From positions 36,941,454-37,005,453 of the forward strand of contig NC_030389.2 in the NCBI RefSeq assembly GCF_001625215.2: 64,000 bases of DNA, read 5' to 3'. The stretch is from Daucus carota subsp. sativus. Taxonomy: Eukaryota; Streptophyta; Magnoliopsida; Apiales; Apiaceae. The position numbers and the translations under genes were made by a program. Positions 10,595 through 23,600 of the stretch are shown piece by piece. The notes under the pieces were generated by a model. It was not told the origin of the DNA. It saw only the letters and a program-made list of their open reading frames with translations, and ran no database searches. Numbering within the stretch: position 1 is the stretch's first letter; every line of letters begins with the position of its first letter.

Positions 10595-11200
10595 CTCGGT
10601 TATCCAAATGCTTCTTAAAACAAGTGGAAACAAGGACTCTTTGTTTCTTGAAATACCGAGTCCAAATATACAGCTATGTGGAAGCATACTCAGGGCCTGT
10701 TTGTTAACAGGATGTTGCTTCTACTTCTGGCTCCTGTTTTTCTTAACCTGTTTGTGTAAAGAAGTAGAAGCACTTTTAAGAAGCTGTGAGAATCCTAGCT
10801 TCTCTCTCACAGCTTCTGCTTCTTTTCCAAACACTTTATTAACTTATTTACTTCTCACTTCTGCTCCACTTCTTTAGTTTAAGCAAGAAGTCACTTCTTT
10901 TAAGTTTGCCCAAACGGCCCCTCAGTATGTAAATCAGTTATTAAAAGCATTCCATGAACCTGACCAATTAATTTCAAGTACAAGTCTCTGGCCCGTCTCA
11001 AAAGGACATCAAATTTTTTTATGAAGGAGGAAGTATTGGCAAAGAATAAGGAGCAGTAGTTTTGGTCATATGAGAGGTATAGAATTGGAGGGATATAATA
11101 AGCAAAGCATTATCATGAAATGAGAGATAGATTGAGGGATATTTTGAGAGAAATATGAAGTATCTTAAGCAGGTGTGAAGTTTCAACCTCGTGCAATCGG
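10595..11200 (-). pseudogene. F-box gene fragment split by a Tourist-like MITE
   Basis: 10595-10692 matches the region coding for the YLWNPYVKRHRVLVSSCYKKHLD segment (shared ggttatccaaatgcttctta), and 10922-11200 matches the upstream LIAQVHGMLLVTD to ISQI part (shared aaaagcattccatgaacctg). Frameshifts and substitutions have destroyed the reading frame, and the F-box is missing. The MITE at 10693-10921 sits between the parts. Confidence 0.65.
10693..10921. mobile_element. Tourist-like (PIF/Harbinger) MITE
   Basis: 229 bp, ends GGGCCTGTTTG...CAAACGGCCCC, flanked by the triplet TCA (10690-10692, 10922-10924). The empty site is visible in the related F-box copies (cataatcagtatgtaaatc at about 25142). 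No ORF worth calling. Confidence 0.75.
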
Positions 11201-11203
11201 TCG

Positions 11204-11304
11204 AAATTCATATTTTGACGGTAGCTTTTAAACCCGGTTCGGTTGCTTTATCTAAAAGCAACCATATTTTGACGGTGGTAGCTTTAACCATTTTTGTTGT
11301 AGTG
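11204..11304. mobile_element. Small CACTA-like terminal fragment
   Basis: Absent from the related spacer at about 8190-8210. Its right end on the minus strand reads CACTACAACAAAAATGG. Two catattttgacggt motifs lie inside. The left terminus is not recognisable. Confidence 0.5.
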
Positions 11305-11880
11305 TGCAACACCTTAATCTGGCGTGCTTAATTGGTCATGTTCACAATTTATATAATCATAGAACTCAAAGACATTTTTCTGTTAAGAGCTGTAAATAAA
11401 ATTCATAATCAACCTATATCACATGATGCGAAGCATTGTCACCAAAACTGCAAAAACAGTAGTCCCTTCCTTCTGTCCACTGTCCTTAATTGGTCGGGGG
11501 CTTTTGGCTTAAGGAACTGGGCAACTGTATTCTAATACAATTCATGGACGAACACAATTCATGGATGAACACAACATCATATGACTTTAAAAGAATCCAT
11601 TATCGGTGTGATTTTGTAGAATAACAATTAGTAATTCTTCCATTACAGGTGCCCCGAGATATAATCAAATGACTAACGGGACTATTAGAAACGTAATGCC
11701 AACCTCTAGCAACAAGCTGCGCCACCAATACTTTCAAAAAAAAAAAGATAGTATGATACATATGGTAACCACATCTTTTACATAGCTAATTATGCAAAAA
11801 AGATGTATAGTAATAAATAAATTGTGGGAACAGATTGTAGTGTCACCCAAAACATTTTAGTGTCACCTCTCAAAAAATGA
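11305..11880. other. F-box array spacer, no gene
   Basis: Matches 8215-8950 and 19080-19480. Ends in half of the short hairpin repeat (tcacccaaaacattttagtg). No supportable gene. Confidence 0.5.
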
Positions 11881-12500
11881 ACCCTGAATCATCTGCTTCA
11901 GGTTGTTCTATTCCTATATATAGTTCTGCCTCAAGATTCAAGTTTGTGTTGGGGCTCTATAATTTTAACCCATCAGAATTACTCCCCTGACATGTTATCT
12001 TTTCACTCTTCTGCAAGTTTCTATTTACATATCTAGTTTCACATATATGTATCCCTAGTCAGAACTCTGGGGTTGTGAACAAAATGATTTCAAAACATAT
12101 AGAATAATAAGAAACCATTTCTTACTAGAAGTGTTTTAGCCTAGCTAGTAATAACACCCAAAAATGCTTCTAACAGCTTGGTCTTCAAAGTTAACAAGGA
12201 ATATACACATTAACATGGATAGGATAATTATATAGACAAAAGTTCTATGAAGACAGGCTGTTTCATCATAGACGGTGGAAATCATACAAATTTTTTCATC
12301 CAGGATTTTTAATCTTCTCCCTACTGTCTCCGTCAGGCTAAAAATTTTAACCTTAGAGTACATCAACACAACAACACCTTCCCCAGGCATCCTCAACATA
12401 ATAATCCTAACAGTTTCCACTAAAACCCAAACTTTCCTATCCTACAAAACTGTTATCAACAACACGGTGAAAAAAACATTGTGGGAAAAAGACACAACAC
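11881..12500. other. Unassigned sequence at the left of the CACTA-like region
   Basis: Not recognisably related to the F-box array. The small frames here show no conserved features. The left terminus of the following CACTA-like region might lie within it, but no CACTACAAG end is visible. Confidence 0.4.
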
Positions 12501-13019
12501 TTTCTTTTTGTCCTCGAAAAACTATTGTCTAACAACTACGACCTACAACGGTTAAAAAACTGTTGTCTTAAAAATTCAATCAGACGACGGTATTTTAAAT
12601 TGTGGTATTGTGTAATGATGCATGTTAGACAACTGTTTCAGAGCCGATGTGTGAAGAAACTCAGACAATAGTTCAAGAAACCGTTGTTTGTAATCAGACA
12701 AGTGTTTTATTTTTTGTGTTGTTTACGAGTAGTTCAAACAAGGATTTTATATAGTGTTGTGTGACTGGAAAGCTAACATACAAGTGTTTTTGTTAGCATC
12801 GTAACATGGCCTTATAGACAAGCCTCTACTAACTAATAAAATGTTGTCTAACTGAATGAATTTTAAGAAAATAAATGTACATAAGAGAGTGCAAAGATTC
12901 AAAAGTCCTAGCCAAAGTTATAACAAATAATCAATTTCTTGATAGTCATAGGTTTTTTTGCATTAGATCAAGAATTGATCAGGAAATGCGAATTTTTAAC
13001 TCATTAAGATGAAAATTTA

Positions 13020-14000
13020 TTATACAACGTTTTCCTTCCCATAAACCGTTGTCTACACTACTTTTATACAACGATTTTTCGTGAGGAGTTGTTTGAGCCT
13101 AATTTAGACAATGATTCTCTAACAACGGTATAACTTTCGTAATAGTTGTGTCATTTTCAATGATACAACATATGTGCGTATAAAACCATTGTCTGGTAGA
13201 CACTACGGACAAAAAATACCTTTTTACAAGAAGACAAAATTACAATTGACTAGTAGTGGTTTAAAAAACATAAAAATAAACATAAAAAAATTTGATTTTT
13301 TTTATACATGACTAATATTGTTGGTTTCTCGACATCCGTAGGGTTAGATCATCAAATCAATATTTATAAATTAATACAGAGCTAATCGTATACATAACCA
13401 AGCTTCTATCCAGTACTTTATAAAATGTAAACATAAATACATACTAATACTTACGTCCCAAGTACAAAATTGTCTTGGTATTAGGAATGAACTATACATA
13501 TTTGCATATATGCATAATATAAATATATTTTTTGATTAAAAGTATAAAAATATGAATTGATTAACGATACGAGAATTTTTTAACTCTTAAAAAAAAGAAT
13601 TCATTATACAACGGTTTTCATCCCATAAACCGTTGTCTACACAACTTACACACAACGAGTTTTTCCTGAAACGTTGTTGAGCCTATTTTAAACAATAGAA
13701 TTATGTAACCACGGTATAATACACATAACACTTGTGTCATTTAAACTCATACAACACACGTGTGTGCATAAATACTGTTGTCTAATAGACACTACAAGAC
13801 AAAATTTACCTTTTTATAATAAGACAAAATTTACGTTTGACTTTTTTTTTAACAAAACATACAAAATAAACATAATAAAATTAATTTTTTTATACATGAC
13901 TAATATTGTTAGTTCTTCACATCCATACGGTCAGATCATCGAAACAAATATTTATAATTAATACAGAGCTAATCGCATACATAACAAAGATTCTATTCAG
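13020..14000. repeat. Tandem duplication within the CACTA-like region
   Basis: Units at about 13020-13400 and 13600-14000 share cataaaccgttgtctacac, the atacatgactaatattgtt segment and the aatacagagctaatcg segment in the same order, with many substitutions. Confidence 0.7.
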
Positions 14001-14539
14001 TACATTCGCAATGCAAACATAAAAAACATACTAATACTCACGTCCAAACTATAAAATTATCTTCCTCTTACAAATCAAAAATACAAATTTCGTTATATGC
14101 ATAATATAAATATATATTTTTGATAAAAATTAAAAATAAGAATTAATATGCATAATATAAATAGGTTTTTTTAGATAGAAAGTATAAAAACAAAAATTAT
14201 CGGGCACAAGTACGTCAAAGGGAGTAATATTGTTACAAGATTATTGTTAAAAAAATTTACAAGATTATTTTTCTAATTTCTTATATTTTGACATCAACAA
14301 ATACTAGGATCAATTATTTTGTTTATTAGATACAATAATCCTATTATAGTTTTATTAAAAGATTGTATAAGGTAATTATAAAATATTTATTTTTATATCA
14401 GTAAATTATTATATATTTAAAATTATATTTTATAGGTTATTTTGATAATCAACTACAAATAAATACTCAAAAAATTCATTTTTTTCATAATTCTACTACA
14501 CAATATATTAAAATAATATTCTTATTATTTCTAATACAA

Positions 14540-16420
14540 TGTTTGTATCTTGACTTGGGAGATGAGCCTTTCATTTTTCATCATATAATTTTTCGTTTCC
14601 CCCCTTTAGCATTAATCCAAATTTTCGTTTCCCCCTTTCTCTTTGCATCTGTCTTCTTCTTTATCTCCAATCAACAGGTCTCTTTTGTGCATCTCAAATT
14701 AGCAGGTCTTCTCTCCTGCCCCTCCCCAGATCCCTAATTTTCACATATAGTCTCTGATCAATGGAAATGGCTCACTCTGCTTGTCTCCACTCCAGATCTG
14801 CTCGACCGGCAAATCTCTCTCCCCCTCCCCCTCCCCCACCCCCACCCCCACCTTTTCTCTTTTCTCAGTTTTCTCAAATGTCAGGACCAGGTATATACAT
14901 CTAATCATTGTATAGTTTTATTGTTATTTTGGGGGTTTTTTGTTGTGTGCGTTCTACAGTATTTGACTTATAATCTTGGATTTTATGTGTGGTCTTTTGT
15001 GGGGTTGTAATGATTGATTTGTTTCTGGTTTTCTACATGTTCTCCCTGTTTCGTAATACATGCCCTATTTTATTATTACTGGAGTTTGTTTGTTCTAGAT
15101 AATCGGTGTTTGCGCAGTTTGTTCTCAACTTTTGAGCTTGCTTTGTGTTTTGATTTGAGAAATCTGTGTGTATTGATTTTAGGGATAAAAATATGTAGTT
15201 CAAAATCTGTTGGCGGATGACAAAGTGAGCATCCCTTGGCAAAGTGAGTATTTGTTGGCGGAATTCATTTTGTGTGAAATCCAGTTGAGTATCCCGAAAA
15301 TGCAGGTCAGATTTGTCTTGGATAATAGTAGATGATTAATCTAGAACTACATAAATTAAAAGTAAACAGAGGAGCATGCTTGTATATTTTTAGTGTTGAG
15401 AAATGAGAAGTGTTCACCAATTTACAAAGAGCAGATGAGTATAATTTCCCCTCTGCAAATAAGTGAATTGATGAGGCTTGTTTGATGGGCTTAAGTTTGG
15501 CCCAGGCTAAATGTGTTTGATCAGATGCTGCTGGCTCAGACAATAATCTTTTATATGATGATGTTTGTGTTGAATATAATTTCTCACCTGGGCCATATAT
15601 TAGTCCTAAGTTTGTGTCACATTTGCCGTTTTTAACTGCTGATCAATGATCATTCATTTTACATGACATTTGTAGTAGCTGTTAGCTCTCTTCTTTCCTG
15701 AAATTGAAATTTATTATTACATTTATGTGGATGTCTCAGTTTTAATACTCACATATATATTTTTTCTAGAGATTTTGGTAGCTTTGATTTCTTCCCTAGT
15801 TAACAAGAATTTCTCATTGGAGAGTCAGGTCACTGATTTACAGGTAAAATATATACCTGTTTTTTAAGTTAGGTATTGAACCAGTTTACGAAATTTAAGT
15901 TCAGCTATTATATTCATAATTTTTGGAGATAAATTACCTGATACATGAGTACAGAACTTGCATTCACTTGCTATCTTTGTACATTTCCAGCACCAAATTT
16001 ACAGGCTCAATGGGAGATTGCATCTTTGTAGTGGTTTGACCAGATGGTATATCTAATACAATTTATTGCTTTATAATAAGTTGTTTCAAAATATAGAAAT
16101 CTTTCTCGGTTACTTAGGAACACATGATTAGATTTGCTTTCTCAATCCAAGGTCATTTATATTTATCTCTTTTTCATCTCCTTGTTAAAGTACATTTTCA
16201 TGTTTTTGTTTTGACAGAAGTAAGGTTTGGTGAGATGAGGATGAATGTGACTGCAGGATTAGGCTTGCGAAAGCATGATATGCAGTTATGAAGAATGAAT
16301 GGAGGCTTGTTATGAAAAAGACTTCATGTATGCTTTCTGGAGTTCAATTTGTTGAATTTCATCCTATTTGTACTGTAATTCAGCTAAGATCGGAATGTTG
16401 CAAGATCCCAAGTTCTTATA
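14540..16420 (+). other. Possible captured spliced gene inside the CACTA-like region
   Basis: A pyrimidine-rich leader (14780-14870) precedes ATGTCAGGACCAG followed by a GTATAT donor. Further exon-like blocks are bounded by plausible sites: ttttttctag at about 15769 to a CAG|GTAAAA donor at about 15843, encoding in one frame ISSLVNKNFSLESQVTDLQ, then acatttccag at about 15990 with HQIYRLNGRLHLCSGLTR. The frame stops soon after the next acceptor. I do not recognise the protein; the leucine/glutamine spacing could be a short coiled coil. It could be a Pack-type capture or chance. Confidence 0.3.
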
Positions 16421-17151
16421 TATATGGTTACTAGTAATTGTTGTTATTAGTTGGCTGTGAAAACTTTTGTTACTAATTTATGACTTGCTAATTATATTCA
16501 CCTACATAGTTTTATTAGGTTATGTAAAACCATTGTCTAACATAACTAAACACAAAAGAAAGTGAAAAAGAATATAGTTGTTTCAAAACATACAAACAAC
16601 ACAATTTTAAATATAAAATTGTTGTCTAAGACATGTACCAATAAGTAAATAATATAAGTAAAACCGTTGTCTAAATCTATATTTTGAACATTTGTGGAAC
16701 AAAAACCATTGTCTAAGAGCTTTCACACAACTGCCTCAATAGCTAAAATATTGTTAGAAGGGTCATTACACAAGTGTTCTTATGCTCTGAACCCGTTGTA
16801 CTATAGAGTAAAAAACGAGCATCTCTACTCCAAATTTTGTTGTATGATCCTCTTGCCAACAAGTCTTGCAAACTACTAAAACTGTTGTGGATAGTCTCTC
16901 TAACAACACAATTTTGGAAAATGAGTATTGTTAAAAATGGTTTATAACAACAGTTTCTTAAGAGTCGCGTTGTTGTTTCTGGGTGTGGCACAACACTTTA
17001 TTAAACGCAAACCATCGTGTTGCATAGAATTAGACAACGGTTCGCACCGTTGTCTGATATGCATATCAGACGGCGTCTCGATAGACCACGGTTTTTCTCG
17101 GTTTCAGACAACGGGCAAAAACCGTTGTCTAATGCTGTTTTCCTTGTAGTG

Positions 17152-17658
17152 TTTGTAATCATTCATGACCTTATCAAAACCCATCCCCACCAAAGCACAC
17201 GTCGTTTCGAGGTTATCCAAATGCTTCTTATAACAACTCGAAACAAGTACTCTATGTCGCTTTACATACGGATTCCAAAGATACAACTCCCTGGAAGCAT
17301 AATCCGTATGTAAATCAGTAACTAAAAGCATTCCATGAACCTGAGCAATTAATTTCAAAGTACGAGTCTTGGTCTCAAAAGGAATATCGAATTTTTCGAT
17401 AAGGGTACTGGAAGTATCCGCAGAGAATAAAGAGTTGTCCTTTTGGCGAGAGGTGGAAGGAGGGATGATAAGCAAAGCATTATCATGAGAATGACAAATA
17501 GAACGAGAGATTTGAGAAGAAATGAACGAGGGGTCGTTAATAAGAGAGTACCATGTTTTGTTGACTGAAGTTGACCTCACAAGGTCTTTCACAGGCAGTC
17601 TTAAGAGGATTTCGATGATTGTTTCAGGAGGAAGATCATCAAACGATATTGCAGACAT
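17152..17658 (-). pseudogene. F-box gene copy 2, truncated by the CACTA-like element
   Basis: The frame starts at the ATG at 17658 with an intact F-box (residues about 5-45: DDLPPETIIEILLRLPVKDL, then VNKTWYSLINDPSF). The FBA-type beginning follows (HGMLLVTD, RELYLWNPYVKRHRVL, VGMGFDKVMNDYK). At 17152 host sequence ends; the last 15 codons before the stop at 17104 come from the transposon. Full FBA F-box proteins are about 350-400 residues, so roughly half is missing. F-box proteins of this type are substrate receptors of SCF E3 ligases; this one could bind Skp1 but has lost most of its target-binding domain. A GA-rich tract lies just upstream (17660-17712). Confidence 0.75.
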
Positions 17659-17712
17659 TTTTTTGCTAGAGAGAGAGAAACTGAGTTTTGAGTATGAGAG
17701 AGAGAGAGAGAC

Positions 17713-18410
17713 TAAGTTTTGAGTATAAAACCAAGGAAGAGCGCTGTGTATTTAAGTGTGCATTAGCATAGGGTGTGTACACGGTTTCTCATTTATTTTA
17801 CGCAGACCAAATGAAATTTGGAATAATCTAGATGATTTTAGAAAATAAATTTTCCAATTTAAAATTTTGTGTATATTCTATTTTTATTTTAAATATTCTT
17901 AAAATTCGAATCCAAAGATATTGAGTTAATGTGGATATTATAAATTTAGGAAAATGTGAGGATATTGCGAAATATCTTAAAAATCTAAAATATTTAAAAT
18001 CTATTATTATTAGTTTCAGATTTTTAAACAGGTTCTTAATTTTTAAAATTGAGGCGGCATCCATTAGAGTGTCTAAACAACTTTTTAAATATAAATGTCA
18101 TCACACCAGAACTTATTCAAAAAAAAAGAAGAGGAAATCATCCAAAATAGCAAACTAAAATACAATTAACAACATTTGAAAAACTTCCATTGAGGTTGTT
18201 TTAATTCTTTTTTAAGCGAGGATAAAATATAAATTATCCTAAGGTGGTATATAATTTTAACTTTTATCGTAAGTATACTCAAAATATTACTATTAGAATC
18301 AAGCGACACCTTAATGGGGCGTTCTTGGTGATCATGTACTCTCGGAATTCTTGTGCTTTTCCTTACCCTTCTAGTTGAGCTGCTTCAATCACAATACCTA
18401 GTACGTTTTT
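17713..18410. other. Upstream region of F-box copy 2, no gene
   Basis: Matches 25560-26245, upstream of F-box copy 3, almost base for base over long stretches (shared gtttctcatttattttacgc and aaatttaggaaaatgtga). Probably the original promoter region. No clear TATA or other element could be assigned. Confidence 0.55.
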
Positions 18411-18617
18411 ACATATAACAGCATAGTCATAGTAAACCTAAACTATTCTTAACCAGATATTGTGCAGGATTTGATTTAGTTAGAAGGGGAAAGATTTGAA
18501 AGCAAACAATTACAAATTGGGTGAGTTTAAATTGAAGATCAAGCACTTCATGTAAAAACCAAACAAATATATTTAAAAGCCTCGATTTCTCTTAGTGATA
18601 CTAAAATCACCCAAAAC

Positions 18618-18746
18618 ATTTTATTGTCACCTCTCAAAAAATAGAGACGACACTAAAATATTAATATTTGTTATCCTTCATGCATTACGAAAAACACCCA
18701 AAACATTTTAGTATCGCCTCTCAAAAAACAGAGCTGACACTAAAAT
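18618..18746. repeat. Short hairpin repeat, copies c and d in tandem
   Basis: Hairpins at 18618-18659 and 18705-18746, each an attttaNtgt... stem around a caaaaaa loop. Their stems differ from each other yet remain mostly paired. Confidence 0.65.
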
Positions 18747-18959
18747 ATTGCTATTTGTCATCCTTCATGCATTGTTGTATCATCCACGAATAATTTTCTA
18801 GCAACCTCTTAGAAAATTGTAGTTAACAATTGGGGTGAAATAAATTCTTAGAAAAGGTGATAGTATCACACCTCAAAGTAATCTAATTAAATTATTCTTG
18901 CACGATTTTCGTATAGTAAAAATTTCGTATCCATCTGCCAATTGTTTGTTCTCCCAACA

Positions 18960-19340
18960 ATAAAAATTATTCAAGTTTATTTTCATTAGTTATTTCTGGG
19001 TTATCCAAATGCTTCTTAAAACAAGGGGAAAATAAGACTCTCTTTGTTTCTTGAAATATCGAGTTCTGCGGAAGAATAATCACATGATATGAAGCATTGT
19101 TATCAAAACTGCAAAGACAGTAGTCCCTTCCTTCTATCCACTGTCCAAAATTGGTCGAGCGCTATTGCTTTAATTAGGAACTCCGCAATTGTATTTTAAT
19201 ACAATTCATGGATGAACACACGTCTCGTGACTTAAAAAAAAATCAATTATGAGTGTGATTTTGTAGAGTAACAATTGAGTAAATCATCCATTACAGGTTC
19301 CCCTAGATAATTATAGCCCGAAAATAGTGCCAAGCTATCA
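18960..19340. other. F-box array junction and spacer, no gene
   Basis: 18960-19075 is a small F-box gene fragment (ttatccaaatgcttcttaaa), joined at about 19080 to the spacer that lies downstream of F-box copies. No gene seen. Confidence 0.5.
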
Positions 19341-19341
19341 T

Positions 19342-19357
19342 TTTTCTTGTAGTGCAA
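19342..19357. mobile_element. CACTA terminus relic
   Basis: catttttcttgtagtg is inserted in the array spacer relative to the matching spacer at about 8820 (ccaagctatgaaaaagctgc). It is the last 15-16 bases of a CACTA terminus with no body attached. Confidence 0.5.
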
Positions 19358-20278
19358 GCTGCGCCACCAATTCTTTAAAAAGAAAAGAAAAGAGGAGATA
19401 GTATGATACATATATATGGTAACCACATCTTTTACCTAGCTAGCTAATTATACAAAAAACATGTATTGTAATAAATGAATTTTGGAAAAAGATTTTACCT
19501 GCTATTACAAATTGGCAACAAACACAAAAATGTTACTTCTAATCAGATCAAAATATACATAAACCATCAGTCCACATATAGTCGTTATATAAGACAATAA
19601 CAGTACTAAAACTTGCAAAGATTTCAATTATCAGCAGATGACCCGCGTTTCTTAGTACTTTGCAAATTTCAGCAGCGTTTTCATCCCTCGTACAAGATTA
19701 AACTCTCTGGAAAGGAAGTGTCGACAGTAGAAAGATTAAAAACTGATGTTGAAATCTCTGGACCCTTACCTTTACCAAATCCATGATCTTCATGAATCAT
19801 GCTCTCGTTACAAAAGACTATGCTTGCTACACCGAGGTTCTCTGAGCTAAATGACTCTATTACTAGCGTTCTGTTCTTGGTAATAGCTAAAGGATACCCA
19901 CACTCTTCAGGTACATATCTAAAGCGCAGAGTCCAGGTGATTACACCATTTTCTTGTCTCATCAACCATATACAATAAGGAGAACATGATTCCCCCTTAT
20001 TTAGTTGTTCATCTAGAACACAAAGAGCAAGTGAATCCTCAAACCGCATAAGCGTATTTATGGGATTTCTTGCCAAAATTTGGGAAAGATCATCGGGGAG
20101 GTTAAATTCCCCAAACAGCTTATCCTAACAATTTTGTAATCATTCATGACCTTATCAAAACCCATCCCCACCAAAGCACACGTCGTTTTGAGGTTATCCA
20201 AATGCTTCTTATAACAACTCGAAACAAGTACTCTATGTCGCGTTACATACGGATTCCAAAGATACAACTCCCTGGAAG

Positions 20279-20622
20279 TGTTGGGTTTGAAAACTCTTCT
20301 ATTAAACACAAAATAGAATTACATGTAGGAGGAGTAACTCTCACACTCAACTACAATACAAAAAACAAACCCACTTCTATATAATACTAATATGAATGTT
20401 TCTGAGACTCTTTCCTGAGACTCTTCTGGTGTTTCTTTTTCTTGTCTTATACTTAAACTGGAATGGATGGTGCTATTTATAGCTAGCCTTCAGCTTTGAT
20501 GTGTGTGTGAAAGGTGTGCTGCATATCTGTGTGAAATGTTGAAGCCGTAATTGTTGAACCGTGTGAAGTAAATACTTAAGCTGTAATCTTCTTGGGAAAC
20601 TGAAATGCAGCTGGACTCTACA
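20279..20622 (-). repeat. 3' LTR of the copia element
   Basis: 344 bp, matches 24793-25136 apart from a single base seen. The polypurine tract is immediately inside at 20623-20635. Confidence 0.95.
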
Positions 20623-20656
20623 ATTCTCCCCCTCCAGCTGTATCTTGAACCAATGA

Positions 20657-23600
20657 TCATTTGTAATCCATGCCAATTATGTCACGGCAAACTTCTATCT
20701 TTTCCCAGGTAACTGCTTTTGTTAACATGTCTGCTGGATTCTCTTCTGTGTGAATCTTGACTAGTCTTAGTAGTTGTTTGTTCATCATCTCACGTATCCA
20801 GTGATAGCGAACGTCAATATGTTTCGTCCGGGAATTGTACATTGAATTCTTGCTCAAGTCCAAAGCACTCTGACTATCACAATGTACCTTGTAGTCCTCT
20901 TGGTTAATACCCAGCTCTTGGAGAAATCGCTTTAACCATAACATTTCTTTTCCGGCTTCAGCGGCTGCAATGTATTCTGCCTCTGTGGTGGATAATGCGA
21001 CACACTTCTGCAATCTTGATTGCCATGACACAGCTCCCCCTGCAAAAGTGTAAAGAAAACCTGAAGTAGATTTTCTACTATCGATATCTCCGGCCATATC
21101 TGCATCCGTATATCCTTCCAAGACTGGATTAGCTCCCCCGTAGCATAGACACATATTCAGTGTACCTTTAAGATACCTGAGAATCCACTTAACAGCCTCC
21201 CAATGTTCCTTTCCAGGATTGGAAAGAAATCGACTTACCATTCCAACTGCATGAGCAATATCTGGCCGCGTACAAACCATAGCATACATCAGGCTCCCAA
21301 CTGCAGAAGAATAAGGTATCTTCGACAATTCTTCCATCTCTTTCTTAGATGAGGGGCATGATTTCTTGCTCAGTTTGAACTGCTTTCCTAGTGGAATGCT
21401 AACTGGTTTGGCTTTCTCCATGTTGAACCTTTTAATCACTCGTTCAACATACTTCTCCTGAGATAGCCATAACCTTTGATTCTTCCTGTCTTGAATTATT
21501 TGCATGCCCAAGATCTGTTGAGCTGGCCCTAAATCTTTCATATCAAAATGATTGGAGAGCTCCGTTTTCAACTGATTTATTTTTGTTGCATCTTTTCCCA
21601 CGATCAACATGTCATCTACGTATAATAACAATGCAACGAAATTGCCATCTGAAAATCTTTGAAAATAAACGCACTGATCTGCGTCAGTTCTTTTGTAGCC
21701 TTGACTCCGCATGAATGAGTCAAATTTCTTATACCACTGTCTAGGTGCTTGTTTGAGACCGTATAGACTTTTCTTCAACTTGCAGACAAGATTTTTCTTT
21801 CCCGAAACCTCAAAACCTTCTGGTTGCTCCATGTATATTTCTTCATCTAGATCACCATGAAGAAATGCTGTTCTCACATCCAGCTGTTCAAGTTCAAGAT
21901 TTAAACTAGCTTCTAATCCGAGAAAGACACGAATTGAAGTCATTTTCACAACCGGTGAAAATATTTCGCCAAAATCAACTCCTTTCTTTTGAAGAAATCC
22001 CTTCACTACCATTCTAGCTTTATATTTTATTATAGTTCCAGAACCATCTTTCTTGATCTTGAAAACCCATTTATTCTTCAAGGCTTTCTTTCCTTTAGGG
22101 AGCTCCACTAAATCATATGTATGATTTTTCTGCAGAGATTCCATTTCTTCCTGCATTGCTTGCATCCAAGCTTGCTTATTTTCAAGAGAAATTGCTTCTT
22201 GAAAAGTTTCAGGCTCCCCCTCTTCAGTAAGTAGGAGATATTCAGACTCCGAGTATTTTCTAGATGGAATCATTCCTCGTTCTGATCTTCGAACTTCTGG
22301 ACTGTGAGTTTCAGGGGATGAATTATTTTCTAATGCTTCTGATTGTTGACTCCCCTCCTGATCAAAATCCTCGTCTTCTTCCTCCTGTTCCGCTTCTGGT
22401 ACTTCTTCACGTGCCACGTCGTTTTCTTCTGATGGTGGGACAATATCATTTGAACTTCTGAAATATTTGTCAGTAGTTGTTCCAGAATTAAAATCATAAA
22501 ATTGATTCTCAAAAAACACCACATCTCGGCTTCGAATTATTTTCTTCATTTTTGGATCCCACAATCTGTATCCAAACTCTTGGTCTCCATATCCAAGAAA
22601 AATACATGTACTCGCCTTGAAATCAAGCTTTTGTCTCAGCTCCTTAGAAATGTGTACAAATGCTTTGCACCCAAATACTCTCAAGTGAGAATAATTGACA
22701 TCTTTCCCGGTCCATATCTTCTCTGGAACTTCAAAATTCAAAGGAACTGATGGTGACCGGTTGATTAAATAACATGTTCTCAACACACCTTCAGCCCAAT
22801 ATGACTTTGGTAGTCCTGCCATACTAAGCATGCACCGGACTTTTTCAACAATGGTGCGATTCATTCTTTCAGCTACACCGTTATGTTGTGGGGTTCTTGG
22901 CACGGTCTTTTCATGTCTGATGCCATGTTCAGCACAATATGATGAGAACTCTCGAGAAGTGTACTCCCCTCCATTATCCGAGCGAAGGCATTTCAACTTC
23001 TTTCCTGTCTCTCTTTCAACCATTGCATGAAATATTTTAAAATGATCGAACACTTGATCCTTCGTTCTAAGACAGTAAACCCAAACCTTTCGTGAAGCAT
23101 CATCAATAAATGTCACGAAATACCTGCTTCCGCCAAGAGATTCTTCTTCAATTGGTCCACATATGTCAGAATGTACCAAACTCAATAATTCTGATCTGTG
23201 CTTTCTGGTGGAACTGAAAGTAACTCTATGTTGTTTTCCGAAAAAACAATGCTCGCAAGAATCCAAGACCACGTCTTTTGCAACAGGGATAACATCTTTC
23301 TTGGCGAGGGTTGTTAGGCCTTTTTCACTCATGTGGCCTAACCTTTTATGCCACAAGTTTAGTGATGCTGCTTCTTCAACAGCATTGAGACTTGGCTGAC
23401 ATAACTTCAGATGAGTTTTATACAGAGTACCGCACACATGTCCTCTTGCGATAACCATAGCTCCTTTTAATAGTTTCCATGAGCCATCTCTGAATTGACT
23501 TTCATAACCGTGACAATCAAGGGCAACTCCTGAGATAAGATTTAATCTCAGGTCAGGAACATGTCGGACGTCCTTTAAAACCAGTGTACACCCAACATTG

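Larger units (their letters stand above)
12500..17151. mobile_element. CACTA-like element, right end intact, left end not found
   Basis: The right terminus at 17151 reads CACTACAAGGAAAACAGC on the minus strand. Dozens of ccgttgtct/agacaacgg-like motifs fill 12520-13200, 13600-13800 and 16500-17150, as expected of CACTA subterminal arrays. 13020-13400 and 13600-14000 are diverged direct repeats. The centre (14540-16450) is different in composition and may be captured host sequence. The element ends exactly where F-box copy 2 stops (codon for DYK). No transposase is visible, and the left terminus and target duplication could not be identified. Confidence 0.6.

Noticed and set aside
12145..12420. 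91-codon minus frame and overlapping plus frame at 12275-12532
   Set aside because: Overlapping frames without domain, signal or homologous copy; composition like the surrounding non-coding DNA.
13196..13795. gacactacggac and gacactacaagac as left CACTA termini
   Set aside because: Both lie within the tandem-duplicated subterminal units and are not followed by sequence matching the right terminus.
15307..15543. 78-codon minus frame opposite the possible captured gene
   Set aside because: Antisense shadow in intron-like sequence; no features.
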